Source of the DNA: JAWKTT01 sp041398965 | Lineage (GTDB): Bacteria; Planctomycetota; Planctomycetia; Planctomycetales; Planctomycetaceae | Reading direction: 5' to 3' | Length of the DNA: 64,000 nt | NCBI GenBank assembly: GCA_041398965.1 | Contig: JAWKTT010000011.1 | Location: 1-64,000, forward strand | Shown: piece by piece, positions 17,299-27,491 of the stretch | Layout of the letters: every line of letters starts with the position of its first letter | Position numbering within the stretch: position 1 is the stretch's first letter | Notes under the pieces: generated by a model | The model's input: only the letters and a program-made list of their open reading frames with translations | What the model was told of the DNA's origin: nothing | Databases searched by the model: none | Translations under genes and position numbers: made by a program

Positions 17299-19071
17299 TC
17301 AATTCATGCTCGCTTGCGTGCCGGAGTCCGAATCGGATGGGGATTCAGCGTTGGGTGATGTTCCCGCCTCCGGGGAAGTCTCTTCGGTCGCGGGGGGTGT
17401 CTTCGGCGGTGCAGACTCTGCCTCAGGGACGGCCGGTTTCGCCTCTGTTGCAGGCGATTCAGTTGTTGGCATAGGAGATGGAGACACTTCCGGCGCAGCA
17501 GGCGGGGTGCCAGGGAGCAACGGGTCGGTCGTCGCGTCCGGGAGAATCTTTTCGATCATTTCGTCTCGGCTGACATGCAGCTTCCCAAACGATTCTTCAG
17601 GGATAATGTAATACCATTGAGAGAACTTAAACTCCAGCTCACGCACCCTCTCCTGTGCCCGTTTGACACTCGCATCATAGGCTGCCTTTCTGGTCTTGTA
17701 GACCGACATTGCCTCTTCATATGTTGCGTCTTCGTCAACAGTGGCGTCAGTAGAAGCGACTGTCGCAGCATCGGAGGGAGTCTCCGTTGCATCTGTGGCA
17801 GCCTTGCCATTATCCGTTTCAGGGGCTCCAACATTATCTTCGCTACTTGTGCCCCGCGTCGGCTCGACAGGTGGAGGGCCTAATGACTCAGCATCGTACG
17901 CGACACTCACCAAGAGATTACGCCCCAAGCTTGCCTTCGCTGCAGCCTCGGCATCTCCCGGCTCTGTGCTGGCCGTGCTAGTGTCACTGATATCGGCGCT
18001 CAGCCCACTATCCGAATTAATGTCTCCATAACGGATCGTGTACCGTATTCCATTTACCGTCCAAACCTTAATGTCCCCCGCGGCCCCAGCGATATCGCCG
18101 GTTGCAGGACTATGAAAGAACCCGAAACTCAGGTCGTCCTTGATTGTCTGATCGTTAGGGACGAACAGATTGTTGACATAGGAGAGTTTTCTTGGACGAA
18201 CCCCGATGATATCGAGCTGTGCCAAGGTTCTCGTCAGGGTGTCGATTACAAATCGTCGCGGCTGTTCAACCTGTGTGTCGACCCCATCGACGATCCAGTG
18301 TGCATCGTCGTCAGATCGATTCAGCATCATCAGGTCGCCCGGAATCTTCTGCTTGGCCTGCGGGCTCATTTCATAATGATCGAGCAAGAGTTTATGAATG
18401 TCGTTGCGTTCGACCTCCAGCAAGTCACTCCGAATCCAGTCGGAGAAACGAGTCGACATTTGCAGGTTCACCCTGGCGAGATAAACCTGTCGTTCGTTCG
18501 CAGCACGAACATAGTAAACTCCCTGCATCACACGGCGTCCTCCCTCATTGATCGATTTGGACTCCTCCTCCGCCTCTTCGCGGGGGCGTCCAATAATATA
18601 GTCCGCCAGCGTGCTTCCGGAGTCGGTGAACGAAATGCGAGTCCCCGTTTCGTTCTCCCCTTGAACGATTGTTGGATTCTCATCGAGCGGGTCAATGACT
18701 CCGTACTTCTTGTGTGCGTCCAACTCGCTCGATACAAGTGAAATGCGAACAATCCCAATTGCAGAGGTTGCCGCTTGAGCGAACTGCTTCTGTCCATCTG
18801 CGGGGTAATTGTAGTGTGAAGGAATATGCCAGAGACCATTTGGGTCTCGTACAACTTCGAAACGCTCGACCCGGCTCGACTGAGAATTCCAACCGGCCAC
18901 AAGAATGGCGTTCGCCTGGTCAGCATCGGTAAAGTTGGGAAAGAATGGCTCTCCGACGCCGAGATACTCCGCGATCTCCGGTGGCCGAGTTGCCACATAA
19001 GTGGCAATTGCGGCAGCTGTCGACAACAATGCCGCCACGACAAAGGCAATAGTACGTGTCATATGATTCAT
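17299..19071 (-). CDS. DUF4340 domain protein of a Gld-type ABC transporter
   Basis: The 590-residue product has an N-terminal membrane segment (TIAFVVAALLSTAAAIATYVA, residues about 6-26). DUF4340-like repeats follow, with FEVVRDPNGLWHIPSHYNYPADGQ and a second copy around the YYVRAANERQVYLAR region. The last 120 residues are a Pro/Ser/Thr/Glu-rich disordered tail. Charged helical segments occur at about 480-510. DUF4340 proteins usually stand next to GldG-type ABC subunits, and this one is 143 bases downstream of the GldF-GldG fusion. It is probably an extracytoplasmic accessory factor of the exporter; the substrate is unknown. Confidence 0.88.
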   Translation of the reverse strand: MNHMTRTIAFVVAALLSTAAAIATYVATRPPEIAEYLGVGEPFFPNFTDADQANAILVAGWNSQSSRVERFEVVRDPNGLWHIPSHYNYPADGQKQFAQAATSAIGIVRISLVSSELDAHKKYGVIDPLDENPTIVQGENETGTRISFTDSGSTLADYIIGRPREEAEEESKSINEGGRRVMQGVYYVRAANERQVYLARVNLQMSTRFSDWIRSDLLEVERNDIHKLLLDHYEMSPQAKQKIPGDLMMLNRSDDDAHWIVDGVDTQVEQPRRFVIDTLTRTLAQLDIIGVRPRKLSYVNNLFVPNDQTIKDDLSFGFFHSPATGDIAGAAGDIKVWTVNGIRYTIRYGDINSDSGLSADISDTSTASTEPGDAEAAAKASLGRNLLVSVAYDAESLGPPPVEPTRGTSSEDNVGAPETDNGKAATDATETPSDAATVASTDATVDEDATYEEAMSVYKTRKAAYDASVKRAQERVRELEFKFSQWYYIIPEESFGKLHVSRDEMIEKILPDATTDPLLPGTPPAAPEVSPSPMPTTESPATEAKPAVPEAESAPPKTPPATEETSPEAGTSPNAESPSDSDSGTQASMN

Positions 19072-19214
19072 AGTGATCTCCGCCGATGCGGTTGGTCTGC
19101 TTTGCTATATAAACAAACTGAGCCGGATATGTAAATGAGCCATTCTAAACGCGACCAGCCAGTCGTGTCATGAACGAATAAATGATAATCGCCCCTCGGC
19201 ATCCTTTGGGAACC

Positions 19215-22076
19215 TCATCGCTTTACCATACGATCCTTGGAAACTGCCCGGTATTCGGCAAGCAGTCGCCAGCCGATCACCATCAGCCCGACGAGGATGG
19301 CGGGGATGGGGGGAAGTAGTAGCGCCCAAGTACGGGTGAAGTCCTGCACGGCTCGAATTCGCTCCGTGGAGCGGTTTTTGGCATCGTTGACGACACGTTC
19401 CGCTTCGCGTGCAAGACGCTGTTGCTCCCGCTGATACCGGGCTGTCTCCTCTTGTACAGTCTTCTTCAGTAACGCTTCCTTCGTTCGTGGATCGAGTCGA
19501 TTATCGACGCGAATTTCTTCCTGCCGCTCAAAGAAACGTGCGTTCGCCCCCTGCAACTCGGCGGCCTGTTCCTTTCGCATGGCGCGAAGTGTCTCTTGAT
19601 ACTCTTCCAGATATTTGGAACGTTCCCGTTCGATCCATTCGATCTTACGAGGTTCACGATAACGCCCGCGAAGCTCATAGTACTCGTCGTTGTCCATTAG
19701 TGAGTCGACGCAGTTGAGGAAAAACAGGATGTTATCAATTGGAAAGTCGAAGTATTGTGTCTCCCAGGCTTGAAAGACGTCATCAGCGATAAAATCAATG
19801 TCGGACATAAAGATGACATTCACACCCTGTGGGCGTTTCGACTTCACCTGTGCCGCGATGATAAAGTCGTTTTGTGCCTTTGTTCGAGATTCTCGTTGAG
19901 AATCCGATACAGCAGGAGCCGGTATCCTGTTCGCATCGACCAGGGGACGGCGGAACGTTCTTCTTAGTTCGAGCATCGAGAGGGTGTTGTCACGATTTAA
20001 GTCGATCCGTGGAAACATCGGCAGGAACTGTTGGAATTCGGGATGCGTGGAGAGTTCTTCCCGGGTGAGCGTGAGGTTCTTGTCTTTGTCGTAAATTGAA
20101 AAGCTATTGATGAGGCCGAAGACATCTTCATCGTTGGTTCTGTAGAGTTCATCCAATTCATGGACGCCGGTCGTTTGCTGTCGGCTTCTGAGTAGCGGGA
20201 CAAAGTCCAGGTTGGCCGCAGGGTCTCGCGTAAAGACCCCCGAAAACATAACGACGACTTCGCGGAACGGCGACGAGATGAGGCTTTCGCGGTTGATGCA
20301 CGGTTCCTCCTTGTCGCTGAGTTGATCGTCAGTCAGGAACGCAATTTCCGGTGCGAACTCCTGGCGTGAGAGGTGCGGGTTGTGTGTGTCGAAGAGTACG
20401 AGGGTTGGTGACGCAGCGATGCCGATTGTTCGCATGAGCGCGCGGTAGGCGTCCTTCTTCTGGCGGGCGACGTCATCAAGTGGGAATCCGGACTCCCAAC
20501 CAGGAAAATCGTCGAGCGGAAGATTCTGGGCCCATGAATCGTCGATCATTAACACCGGGTTTCCGCCACGGATATAGTCGGTGAGATTCCTAATTTCTTC
20601 CGTCGTAGCGAGTGTTGAGGGTTGTGTCGCGATGAGGACGTCAATTCCCCCCTCGATTGGAACCTTCGCAGAGACTGATTTGACGATGTACTGTTTGCGT
20701 AGCTCATCGACAATTCGCCACTCGACCCGACGCCGCCCCGACTGGTCGTCCGAAAAGTCCCCCATAGGGGAGTGCTTCGTTTGCAGGATGCCGATCGTCT
20801 TTCGCTTCTCCCGGGTGAGAGTGCCGATGGATCGAGTGAACTCGTATTCGATTGGTGTTCCTTTGTCGAAGAAGGGGATGACAACTTCATCAAAGCCGCT
20901 GCGGACAACTGCTCCGAGAATCATCGGGATGCTGTCACGTCGCCCTGATTGCTCGACCGTTCGGTAGTTTGTGGTGATGCCCCACTCTGCGGCTTCGTCC
21001 GCCTCTTTACTGCCGATGGGGGTTTCGGTAATGCGAATTTTGACCCGGTTTCCCGACGTCCGTTCAATCTGTCGCAGAACCCCTTCAATATTCTTTCGAA
21101 TCTGTTGGTACTCTTCTGGAATTTCCTGCGAAACATAAGCATCGATCTGGATCGGGCGACTCTCGGGAACGTTTTGCAGTGTGACGCGGGTTGTCTCCGC
21201 CAGCGTATAGAGTTTTTCGGCGGTGAAATCCGCTGTGAGGTTCAGGCGATTTGATGCCTTAGCGGTCATGTAACCAAAAGCAATCAGCATCACGACGAGC
21301 GACGCGACTCTGACCGTAAACTGCCAACCGTAACTCACTCCTCGCGGACTCCCCCCCCAGTGACGGCGAGCAATGAAGACCGCGTTGAGATAGAGAAAGA
21401 AGACCGTCAACATTGCGAAATAGGCGAGCCCAAAAACTGGAACCATTCCGAGAGAGAAGTCCCGGAGATGTCCACCAATGCTCAAAGGCTCGTAGAAGTT
21501 TAACCAATCCTTTAGCAGCGAGACTCCCGGAAAAGTGTCGATATACACGGGCACACAACAAAAAGCAGCCGCAAGGACGAAGGCGACGGTCGAACTCGTT
21601 GTGAGAACTGACGCGAACATCCCAATCGCCAGTAAGGCCGCTCCAGCTGACCAATAACCTAGGTATGTCGGGAGCAGCACACCCCAGTCGGGATTGCCGA
21701 TGACGTCGAGGACGATGGCGTGAGAGAATGAGAACGACAAGACAACAGTATAAGTGAACAGGACAGCGAGATACTTACCAATGAGGATGTCAAAGTCTGT
21801 GCCGGGTAGGGTGAAGAGGAGTTCGTCTGTTCCGAGCTTCTTCTCGTCAGACCATGCCGACATTGTGATCGCGGGAACGATGAACAACAGGAGCACGGGG
21901 AACCACTGCGTCAGCAAGTCGAGCGTACATTCTCCGTTAATAAAAAAGGAGTCATCGAACGCCGCAAACGAACCGGCGACGACGAAAACGATAATAAACA
22001 GATATCCCAGCATCCCCGAAAAGAAACTGAGGACGTTCCGCTTAAACACGGACCAGAGCACATGAGAATGAATCAT
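19215..22076 (-). CDS. GldF-GldG fusion: ABC-2 permease plus auxiliary extracytoplasmic domain, with EF-hand-like loops
   Basis: The product has 953 residues. Residues 1-240 are a six-helix ABC-2 permease (SVFKRNVLSFFSGMLGYLF, TMSAWSDEKKLGTDELLFTLPG) equivalent to GldF. A transmembrane segment near 255-275 starts the GldG-like ABC_transp_aux part (LPESRPIQIDAYVSQEIPEEY; IGILQTKHSPMG; DVLIATQPSTL; NPVLMIDDS). Near residues 660-700 two canonical EF-hand calcium loops, DKDKNLTLTREE and DLNRDNTLSMLE, are inserted. The protein ends with a coiled coil (YLEEYQETLRAMRKEQAAE) and a last membrane helix (WALLLPPIPAILVGLMVIGW). It is 100 bases downstream of the ATPase gene. The complex is probably an exporter related to gliding-type ABC systems; its cargo is unknown. 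Confidence 0.92.
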   Translation of the reverse strand: MIHSHVLWSVFKRNVLSFFSGMLGYLFIIVFVVAGSFAAFDDSFFINGECTLDLLTQWFPVLLLFIVPAITMSAWSDEKKLGTDELLFTLPGTDFDILIGKYLAVLFTYTVVLSFSFSHAIVLDVIGNPDWGVLLPTYLGYWSAGAALLAIGMFASVLTTSSTVAFVLAAAFCCVPVYIDTFPGVSLLKDWLNFYEPLSIGGHLRDFSLGMVPVFGLAYFAMLTVFFLYLNAVFIARRHWGGSPRGVSYGWQFTVRVASLVVMLIAFGYMTAKASNRLNLTADFTAEKLYTLAETTRVTLQNVPESRPIQIDAYVSQEIPEEYQQIRKNIEGVLRQIERTSGNRVKIRITETPIGSKEADEAAEWGITTNYRTVEQSGRRDSIPMILGAVVRSGFDEVVIPFFDKGTPIEYEFTRSIGTLTREKRKTIGILQTKHSPMGDFSDDQSGRRRVEWRIVDELRKQYIVKSVSAKVPIEGGIDVLIATQPSTLATTEEIRNLTDYIRGGNPVLMIDDSWAQNLPLDDFPGWESGFPLDDVARQKKDAYRALMRTIGIAASPTLVLFDTHNPHLSRQEFAPEIAFLTDDQLSDKEEPCINRESLISSPFREVVVMFSGVFTRDPAANLDFVPLLRSRQQTTGVHELDELYRTNDEDVFGLINSFSIYDKDKNLTLTREELSTHPEFQQFLPMFPRIDLNRDNTLSMLELRRTFRRPLVDANRIPAPAVSDSQRESRTKAQNDFIIAAQVKSKRPQGVNVIFMSDIDFIADDVFQAWETQYFDFPIDNILFFLNCVDSLMDNDEYYELRGRYREPRKIEWIERERSKYLEEYQETLRAMRKEQAAELQGANARFFERQEEIRVDNRLDPRTKEALLKKTVQEETARYQREQQRLAREAERVVNDAKNRSTERIRAVQDFTRTWALLLPPIPAILVGLMVIGWRLLAEYRAVSKDRMVKR

Positions 22077-22176
22077 GAAGGAATGTCACACGAGCTGAAC
22101 AAGGAAAACGAGTTGAAGTGAGGTCGCCGAAAATAACACAGAGTCAAAAAAGGAGATCAAATAATAGGGCCCGAAA

Positions 22177-22971
22177 TTAACTGACCGGAACGGCACTTCC
22201 CGATGGCCCGCCGGTCATGCGGCGGAACCACGCGTCGAGGTCAGGTTCCGTCTCTGCCAATGTATCGACCCTTACGTCGGCAATCAGCTTGCCGAGATTG
22301 ATCAACACGACCCGCTGACACGAGGCCCGGACTTCCGACAGGATGTGTGTCGACAGAAGAATCGTCTTGGTTTCGCTGAGAGTCCGTATCAGTTCTCGGA
22401 CCTGAAAAGTTTGATTTGGGTCAAGGCCGCTGGTGGGTTCGTCGAGGATGAGAACCTCGGGATTGTGGATTAACGAGTGGGCCATGCCGACGCGTTGCCG
22501 GTAGCCTCGCGACAGCTTGCCGATCGTCTTATTCCAGACATCTTTCAGAGAACAGTGTTCGGCGACATACTCCAGTCGTTCGCCGAGGTCAAAATGCGTC
22601 AGCCCGCGGGCTTGGCCGAGATATTTCAGTAGCGTGTACGGGGTCATCTCGTTGTAGAGCGGGCCGTTCTCAGGGAGATAGCCGATGAGTCGGGCGGCAT
22701 CGAGACGATTGGTGAAGACGTCGTGTCCACCGATGAGTGCCCGTCCTTCACTCGGGGCGAGATAACCGGTGAGTAGTTTCATCGTCGTCGATTTTCCGGC
22801 TCCGTTGGGCCCCAGAAACGCACAGACCTCCCCTTTGGGGACTGAAAAGCTGACGTTCTGCGTTGCGGCGAAGTTGCCGTAAAACTTGCTCAGCCCGTCT
22901 GCCTGAATCATAATCGGTGTGTCCGTTGCTGCGGACCGGGCCGATGCGGGTGGTGTCGCTGCGTCGCTCAT
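22177..22971 (-). CDS. ABC transporter ATP-binding protein, GldA-like
   Basis: The 264-residue nucleotide-binding subunit has Walker A LGPNGAGKSTTMKLLTG, signature SRGYRQRVGMAHSLIHNP (usual LSGGQ replaced by LSRGYRQR, common in this subfamily), Walker B EVLILDEPTSGLD and the H-loop LLSTHILSEV. The first 20 residues are an Ala/Ser/Thr-rich extension. It is the first gene of the minus-strand run and energises the permease encoded next. The family moves unknown substrates and includes gliding-motility GldA and copper-processing NosF-type proteins; the adjacent GldG and DUF4340 genes favour the Gld type. Confidence 0.93.
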   Translation of the reverse strand: MSDAATPPASARSAATDTPIMIQADGLSKFYGNFAATQNVSFSVPKGEVCAFLGPNGAGKSTTMKLLTGYLAPSEGRALIGGHDVFTNRLDAARLIGYLPENGPLYNEMTPYTLLKYLGQARGLTHFDLGERLEYVAEHCSLKDVWNKTIGKLSRGYRQRVGMAHSLIHNPEVLILDEPTSGLDPNQTFQVRELIRTLSETKTILLSTHILSEVRASCQRVVLINLGKLIADVRVDTLAETEPDLDAWFRRMTGGPSGSAVPVS

Positions 22972-23424
22972 GGAATCGTTTTACCTTCGACGACCGCTCG
23001 CGACGGGACTTCCGGCGAACGGCTGAAAAAACAGTTGATGACGAGAACAGTCTGAATGGCAGAATTCGTGGGACCCCAGTCTCCTCATTATTCCGGCCAA
23101 TCGGCCGGTGTCCAGCCTGTGGAACCAGTGAATTCATCTGAACTTGCGCAAAGTCGATGGATTCAGGCGCAAGGAGTCGAACAGGTTCGGTCTGTCGAAA
23201 AGTCAACTTCCCCTCAACGAATCGTGCGACGTTCCCAATTCCCCGGCATGCGATGACTCACCCCGCCGTCACAATTGAGCATCTCATGAAAGGCAACGAT
23301 TGGGATACACCGCGAACGCCAGGAGATTGGGATTCCCTCGCAGGGGCAGGTTGACGACAATTCTCAGCAGCGTTTTCTTTGTTGACAGTTTGCAATGATC
23401 TAATTGGCTGAGAGGAGGAGAATC
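22972..23424. other. Divergent intergenic region between the ABC module and the HtrA gene
   Basis: This 450-base region separates oppositely transcribed genes and should carry both promoters. A perfect small hairpin (CCGGCC-AATC-GGCCGG, near 23094) is the only structure noted. No sigma-specific boxes could be assigned with confidence. Confidence 0.45.
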
Positions 23425-24618
23425 ATGCGAGGTCTTTTTGTCTGCTTGGCTTCCGCCTTGGTAGGGGCGTTCCTGGCAGTCATGTTCTGGCAGGATGGAG
23501 GGACAGGGCAACTGAAGGCTCAAGACCGCCGGGGAGGAACCGGACATTCCGGGGCGATCTTGCGGACCGATCGGTCGAGTGAAGGAACGAGATCTCCAAT
23601 ACCTCCAGGGGAACTGGCACTGATGACCCCCGACGAGGCGGTCAATGTCGCCGTTTACGAGAAGTGCAATCGCTCCGTAGTCAATATCTCGACGACCAGT
23701 GTTCGTTACGACAAATTCTTCATGATGGCCGTCCCGGGAGAGTCGGTGGCGGGAGGATCAGGGTTTGTCATCGACCGTCAGGGGCATCTGGTGACAAACT
23801 ATCACGTTGTGAAAGGTGCGAAACAGATTGAGGTGACACTGTTCAATGAAGAGTCGTACCCGGCAAAACTGGTCGGGGCCGACCCGGTGTACGATCTTGC
23901 GGTCCTGAAGATTGAGGCTCCTCCTGAGATGCTATTTCCAGTCGAGTACGGTGATTCTGATCGATTGCGAGTGGGGATGCGGGTGTTCGCGTTGGGGAAC
24001 CCCTTTGGCCTTGATCGGACGATGAGTGTCGGGATTGTCTCGAGCTTGAATCGAACCTTGGAAATCCGTGAAGACTGGGTCATCAAGTCGATTATTCAAA
24101 TCGATGCCGACATCAACCCGGGGAACTCTGGCGGACCGCTGTTCAATGCCCGCGGTCAACTGATCGGGATCAATGTCGCCATCGCAACGCAACCGGGGAG
24201 TGGCGGGCAGAGTGCGGGGATCGGTTTCTCGATTCCGTCGTCATTGGCTCAGAGGGTGTTGCCGGAACTTGTCGCCAATGGGCGAATTCTTCGTGGAGAA
24301 ATCGGGATCACCCACGTCACAAAGTCGGAGAACGGACTGCGAATCATTCGGATGGAACCGGGAAGCGCGGCCGAGAAAGCCGGACTGAAGGGGCCGAGTG
24401 TCACCCGCGAACGACGTGGCCCGTTTCTCGTTGAGAAAGTCGATCGTAGTACGGCAGACATCATCTCGGCCATCGACAATCAGCCGGTCACATCAGCTGC
24501 GGAGTTCCATAGTCTGATGGAGGGGAAAAAACCGGGGGACGTTGTGCAACTCACGATTATCCGTGATGGGCGCGTCGTGCAGATTCCCGTGACTCTCGCC
24601 GACGACGTGGCCAATTGA
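23425..24618 (+). CDS. HtrA/DegP-type serine protease with one PDZ domain
   Basis: The product has 397 residues from ATG 23425, chosen over an in-frame upstream TTG because GAGGAGG lies about seven bases before the ATG. The N-terminal hydrophobic segment (GLFVCLASALVGAFLAVMFW) is a signal or anchor. The trypsin-like domain carries the complete triad: His127 (TNYHVV), Asp157 (YDLAVLKIE) and Ser235 (NPGNSGGPLF). A single C-terminal PDZ domain follows (GEIGITHVTK... MEPGSAAEKAGLKG... ADIISAIDNQPV). It is a periplasmic or envelope quality-control protease of the DegS/DegP class. It is monocistronic by spacing. Confidence 0.94.
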   Translation: MRGLFVCLASALVGAFLAVMFWQDGGTGQLKAQDRRGGTGHSGAILRTDRSSEGTRSPIPPGELALMTPDEAVNVAVYEKCNRSVVNISTTSVRYDKFFMMAVPGESVAGGSGFVIDRQGHLVTNYHVVKGAKQIEVTLFNEESYPAKLVGADPVYDLAVLKIEAPPEMLFPVEYGDSDRLRVGMRVFALGNPFGLDRTMSVGIVSSLNRTLEIREDWVIKSIIQIDADINPGNSGGPLFNARGQLIGINVAIATQPGSGGQSAGIGFSIPSSLAQRVLPELVANGRILRGEIGITHVTKSENGLRIIRMEPGSAAEKAGLKGPSVTRERRGPFLVEKVDRSTADIISAIDNQPVTSAAEFHSLMEGKKPGDVVQLTIIRDGRVVQIPVTLADDVAN

Positions 24619-24771
24619 TCGTATCATGGTTCTGTAACATAGGGCGAGGACGGATGTTGAAGTTACGGCTTAAGGGATTGACTTCGCCTCTTCATCCGTG
24701 AAGTTGATGTTTCGACGATTCGACGTTTCCAGAACTCTCCATCACAACTTGGCCATCGCGCTGACCTGAGG

Positions 24772-26970
24772 TTGACTTTGTCTGCTCTACAACGATTGCT
24801 GTCGGCGAGTCTGTGCGTGACGCTCGGTTCGCTGGCGCTCGGGAGCATGGTGAGTCTCTCCGTGGAGAGCCTGTTGGTCATGCAGCCGTATCTCAGCGGG
24901 TCGGCTTGGACCGCACTGGCCAATGCCGGAGGCTGGCCGATTGCAGGTCGTGGTGAGCATCTCGTCACAACACTTCCCGGTTGGCTCTCGTTTGGGATGC
25001 CGCTGTTGTTGGGGTGGGCGAGCTGGCTTTTGGGGGCTGCTTGGCTGACGCGGATTCGTCGGGGCGAATTCGTTTCGATGTTGGCAAATTGGGGAGTGCG
25101 GGGATGGCGATGGTGGTTGCTCGGCGGAGTGTGGTCGGTCTGGTGGACCATCAGCCTGGCGATGGGGGCGGGGAGTTCCATCTCCCTCGCTGCGGGTGTC
25201 GTCCCCTATGTCCTGGCAATCCTTCTCGCGGCATGGGTGACAGAGTTTGTCAGAGGTTTCGTCGGTAGTGAAGGCAGTCCTGCGGGAAAGTCGACTGGCG
25301 AAATGTCACGATGGCCGCGACGTTTGGTCGCTTGTGCCGCGTTGATGTACGTCGTCACCTTCACGGCAATGAACTGGGGGTTGTGGTTCAACCTCGAAAT
25401 TCCACATGGAGATTCGGCCATGTACGAGGAGCATCTCTGGAACCTCGAACATGGCAAGGGCTTTCGCAGCTACCTTGACCAAGGGCTGTTTCTGGGCGAG
25501 CACATTCAGGTCGTACACCTCCTACTGATCCCTTTGCATCTGTTCTGGCCGTCGCATCTCCTGCTGGAACTCGCTGAGTCGACGGCACTTGCGTTGGCGG
25601 TCATTCCGCTCTTCTGCATTGCCAAACGACATACCGGGAGCGACTGGGGTGCCTTCGGACTTTGCACCGCCTATCTCCTCTATTTCCCGATGCAGCATCT
25701 GGACATCGCGATCGACTTCAAGACCTTTCGTCCCATTGCGTTTGGGGTCCCGTTGCTCTTGGCAATGCTCGATCAGCTAGAACGGGGGCGATTCCGTACA
25801 ATGGCCATATTCGCTCTGTTGGCATTGAGTGCCAAGGAAGACTATGCCATTCCGATCTCGATCATCGGCTTCTGGCTGATGTGGTTCCCGAGAAGCACGC
25901 CGGGACTTGTTGAAGCCGTGGAGAGTCGATCGCAAGAATTGACAAAGGGAGTTTCTGGAAGCAGTTCACCGACAACTTCAGACAGCGCAACAACAAGACG
26001 AATTCGCTGGGTCGGTGCGGCGATGTGGTTGGCAGGAGCGGTCTATCTGTTCGTCGCCGTCAAATTCGCAATCCCAAGCTTTCATGAGGGAAAGACCGTT
26101 CATTACGCGAGATACTTCCCCCAGTTTGGAACGTCACCCGGCGAGATTCTGCTCAACATGCTGACTCGACCTGGGCTCCTGTTTCGCGAACTTGTCACCG
26201 TGGGCGGAACGCTCTACGCAACTGCGATCTTAGTCCCGCTGGGCTTGTTGCCGTTGCTCTCGCCATCGCGGTTGATGGTCGGCGTGCCGCTGTTTGTGTT
26301 GCTGTGCCTCAACAACGTGGCGATGTCTCCCCCTGGACCATTTCAACACTTCCATGCACCGTTGTTACCCATCGTTCTCTGGGCCGCTGCTGCTGGGATG
26401 GGGCGCGCACGGAACTACTTCCCAGAAGGAGTTTCAGTAAGTCCGCGAGTCCGATTTCTGATCGAACGTCTCCCGGATCCGGCGACATTGGGGGTCTTCG
26501 CCGCGACCTGTGCGCTGTTGAGTGGAACTGCCTTTTCGCTCTCCCCCTTGGGGACGCGGTTCTGGGACTCCGGGCGGGTCGTCGCCGGTCGGCCGACAGA
26601 GTGGCGGTCCCTTTATCTGCCACAAGAACGAGCGATGGAGTTTGAGAAAGTGGCCCCACTGATTCCGGCGACCGCCCGCGTCGCCTCGACGGACTTTGTT
26701 CACTCGCGGTTCACCCATTGCGAACGGTCGTACGATCTGAGCGGCTACGAACGGCGCGTTGCTAATGACACAACGTCACTTCCTGTTGATACAAACTATG
26801 TCGTTCTGGATCTCCGTCATCCCTACACCGCTGAGTTGTTGCAATGGCCCGAAATGCAAGAAATCGTCAAGTCGTTGAAGGAACAGCCTGATGTCTGGGA
26901 AGAAATCCCGGATACAACCAATGGATACTTCCAAGTCTTCCGCCGCCGACCCGAGAAGCCCTCCAAATGA
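24772..26970 (+). CDS. DUF2079 integral membrane protein (GT-C-like)
   Basis: The 732-residue polytopic protein has about 12 hydrophobic helices. The DUF2079 core is clear: GDSAMYEEHLWNLEHGKGF, LGEHIQVVHLLLIPLH, YFPMQHLDIAIDFKTFRP and LSAKEDYAIPISIIG. The acidic D/E positions after the first luminal loop resemble GT-C glycosyltransferases that use lipid-linked sugars, so a role in envelope glycan assembly is plausible but unproven. The start is uncertain. TTG 24772 keeps a helix at residues 8-30 but has only TGAGG directly before it; ATG 24847 is an alternative. Confidence 0.85.
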   Translation: MTLSALQRLLSASLCVTLGSLALGSMVSLSVESLLVMQPYLSGSAWTALANAGGWPIAGRGEHLVTTLPGWLSFGMPLLLGWASWLLGAAWLTRIRRGEFVSMLANWGVRGWRWWLLGGVWSVWWTISLAMGAGSSISLAAGVVPYVLAILLAAWVTEFVRGFVGSEGSPAGKSTGEMSRWPRRLVACAALMYVVTFTAMNWGLWFNLEIPHGDSAMYEEHLWNLEHGKGFRSYLDQGLFLGEHIQVVHLLLIPLHLFWPSHLLLELAESTALALAVIPLFCIAKRHTGSDWGAFGLCTAYLLYFPMQHLDIAIDFKTFRPIAFGVPLLLAMLDQLERGRFRTMAIFALLALSAKEDYAIPISIIGFWLMWFPRSTPGLVEAVESRSQELTKGVSGSSSPTTSDSATTRRIRWVGAAMWLAGAVYLFVAVKFAIPSFHEGKTVHYARYFPQFGTSPGEILLNMLTRPGLLFRELVTVGGTLYATAILVPLGLLPLLSPSRLMVGVPLFVLLCLNNVAMSPPGPFQHFHAPLLPIVLWAAAAGMGRARNYFPEGVSVSPRVRFLIERLPDPATLGVFAATCALLSGTAFSLSPLGTRFWDSGRVVAGRPTEWRSLYLPQERAMEFEKVAPLIPATARVASTDFVHSRFTHCERSYDLSGYERRVANDTTSLPVDTNYVVLDLRHPYTAELLQWPEMQEIVKSLKEQPDVWEEIPDTTNGYFQVFRRRPEKPSK

Positions 26971-27491
26971 ATTGGATGTCATCGACCACTTCAATTCCAT
27001 TTTGCCATAATTTGCTTCGGCTGATCGCCTTTGTGTGTCTGTCAGACCTGAAGTGATCGGAGCAGAGCAGTTTTGCACCAAACTCCGAAATCCTGCCTTC
27101 GGACTCCTTCCCGCCAGACGAGCATCCCGCAGGATTCGGCAACTTCTTGTCAGGGGATATTGCAGTGGCGACGTAATCAGACTACAAGTTCATCAGTGTG
27201 GAGAGAAATTGCCGTCACGACGATTTCATTCACCCACCGTTCTTCTTTCTGCAATTCTTCCAGATGGTCGTTGCCCCGACATGACTGCCACGATGCCGCA
27301 TCTTCGCCGACCGTTTCATTAGCGATTTTCCCTCGTGCTTTTGCTGCGTGTCTGGGATTGCTGTTCGTGTTGAGGCCCTGTGGTTGCGTCCGGTGCTACT
27401 TTAGAGTGGCCGATTGACGCGGGGCACCCGGGGGGTAATGTCACTTTTCTCTCACCTCTCCTGCGAGAGGTTTCACTGTGGGGTATGTACT
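26971..27491. other. Intergenic stretch upstream of prfA
   Basis: About 520 bases lie here without a supported gene, repeat or structured RNA. The prfA frame is open upstream to 27414, but its leader residues do not belong to the RF1 family. Confidence 0.45.
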
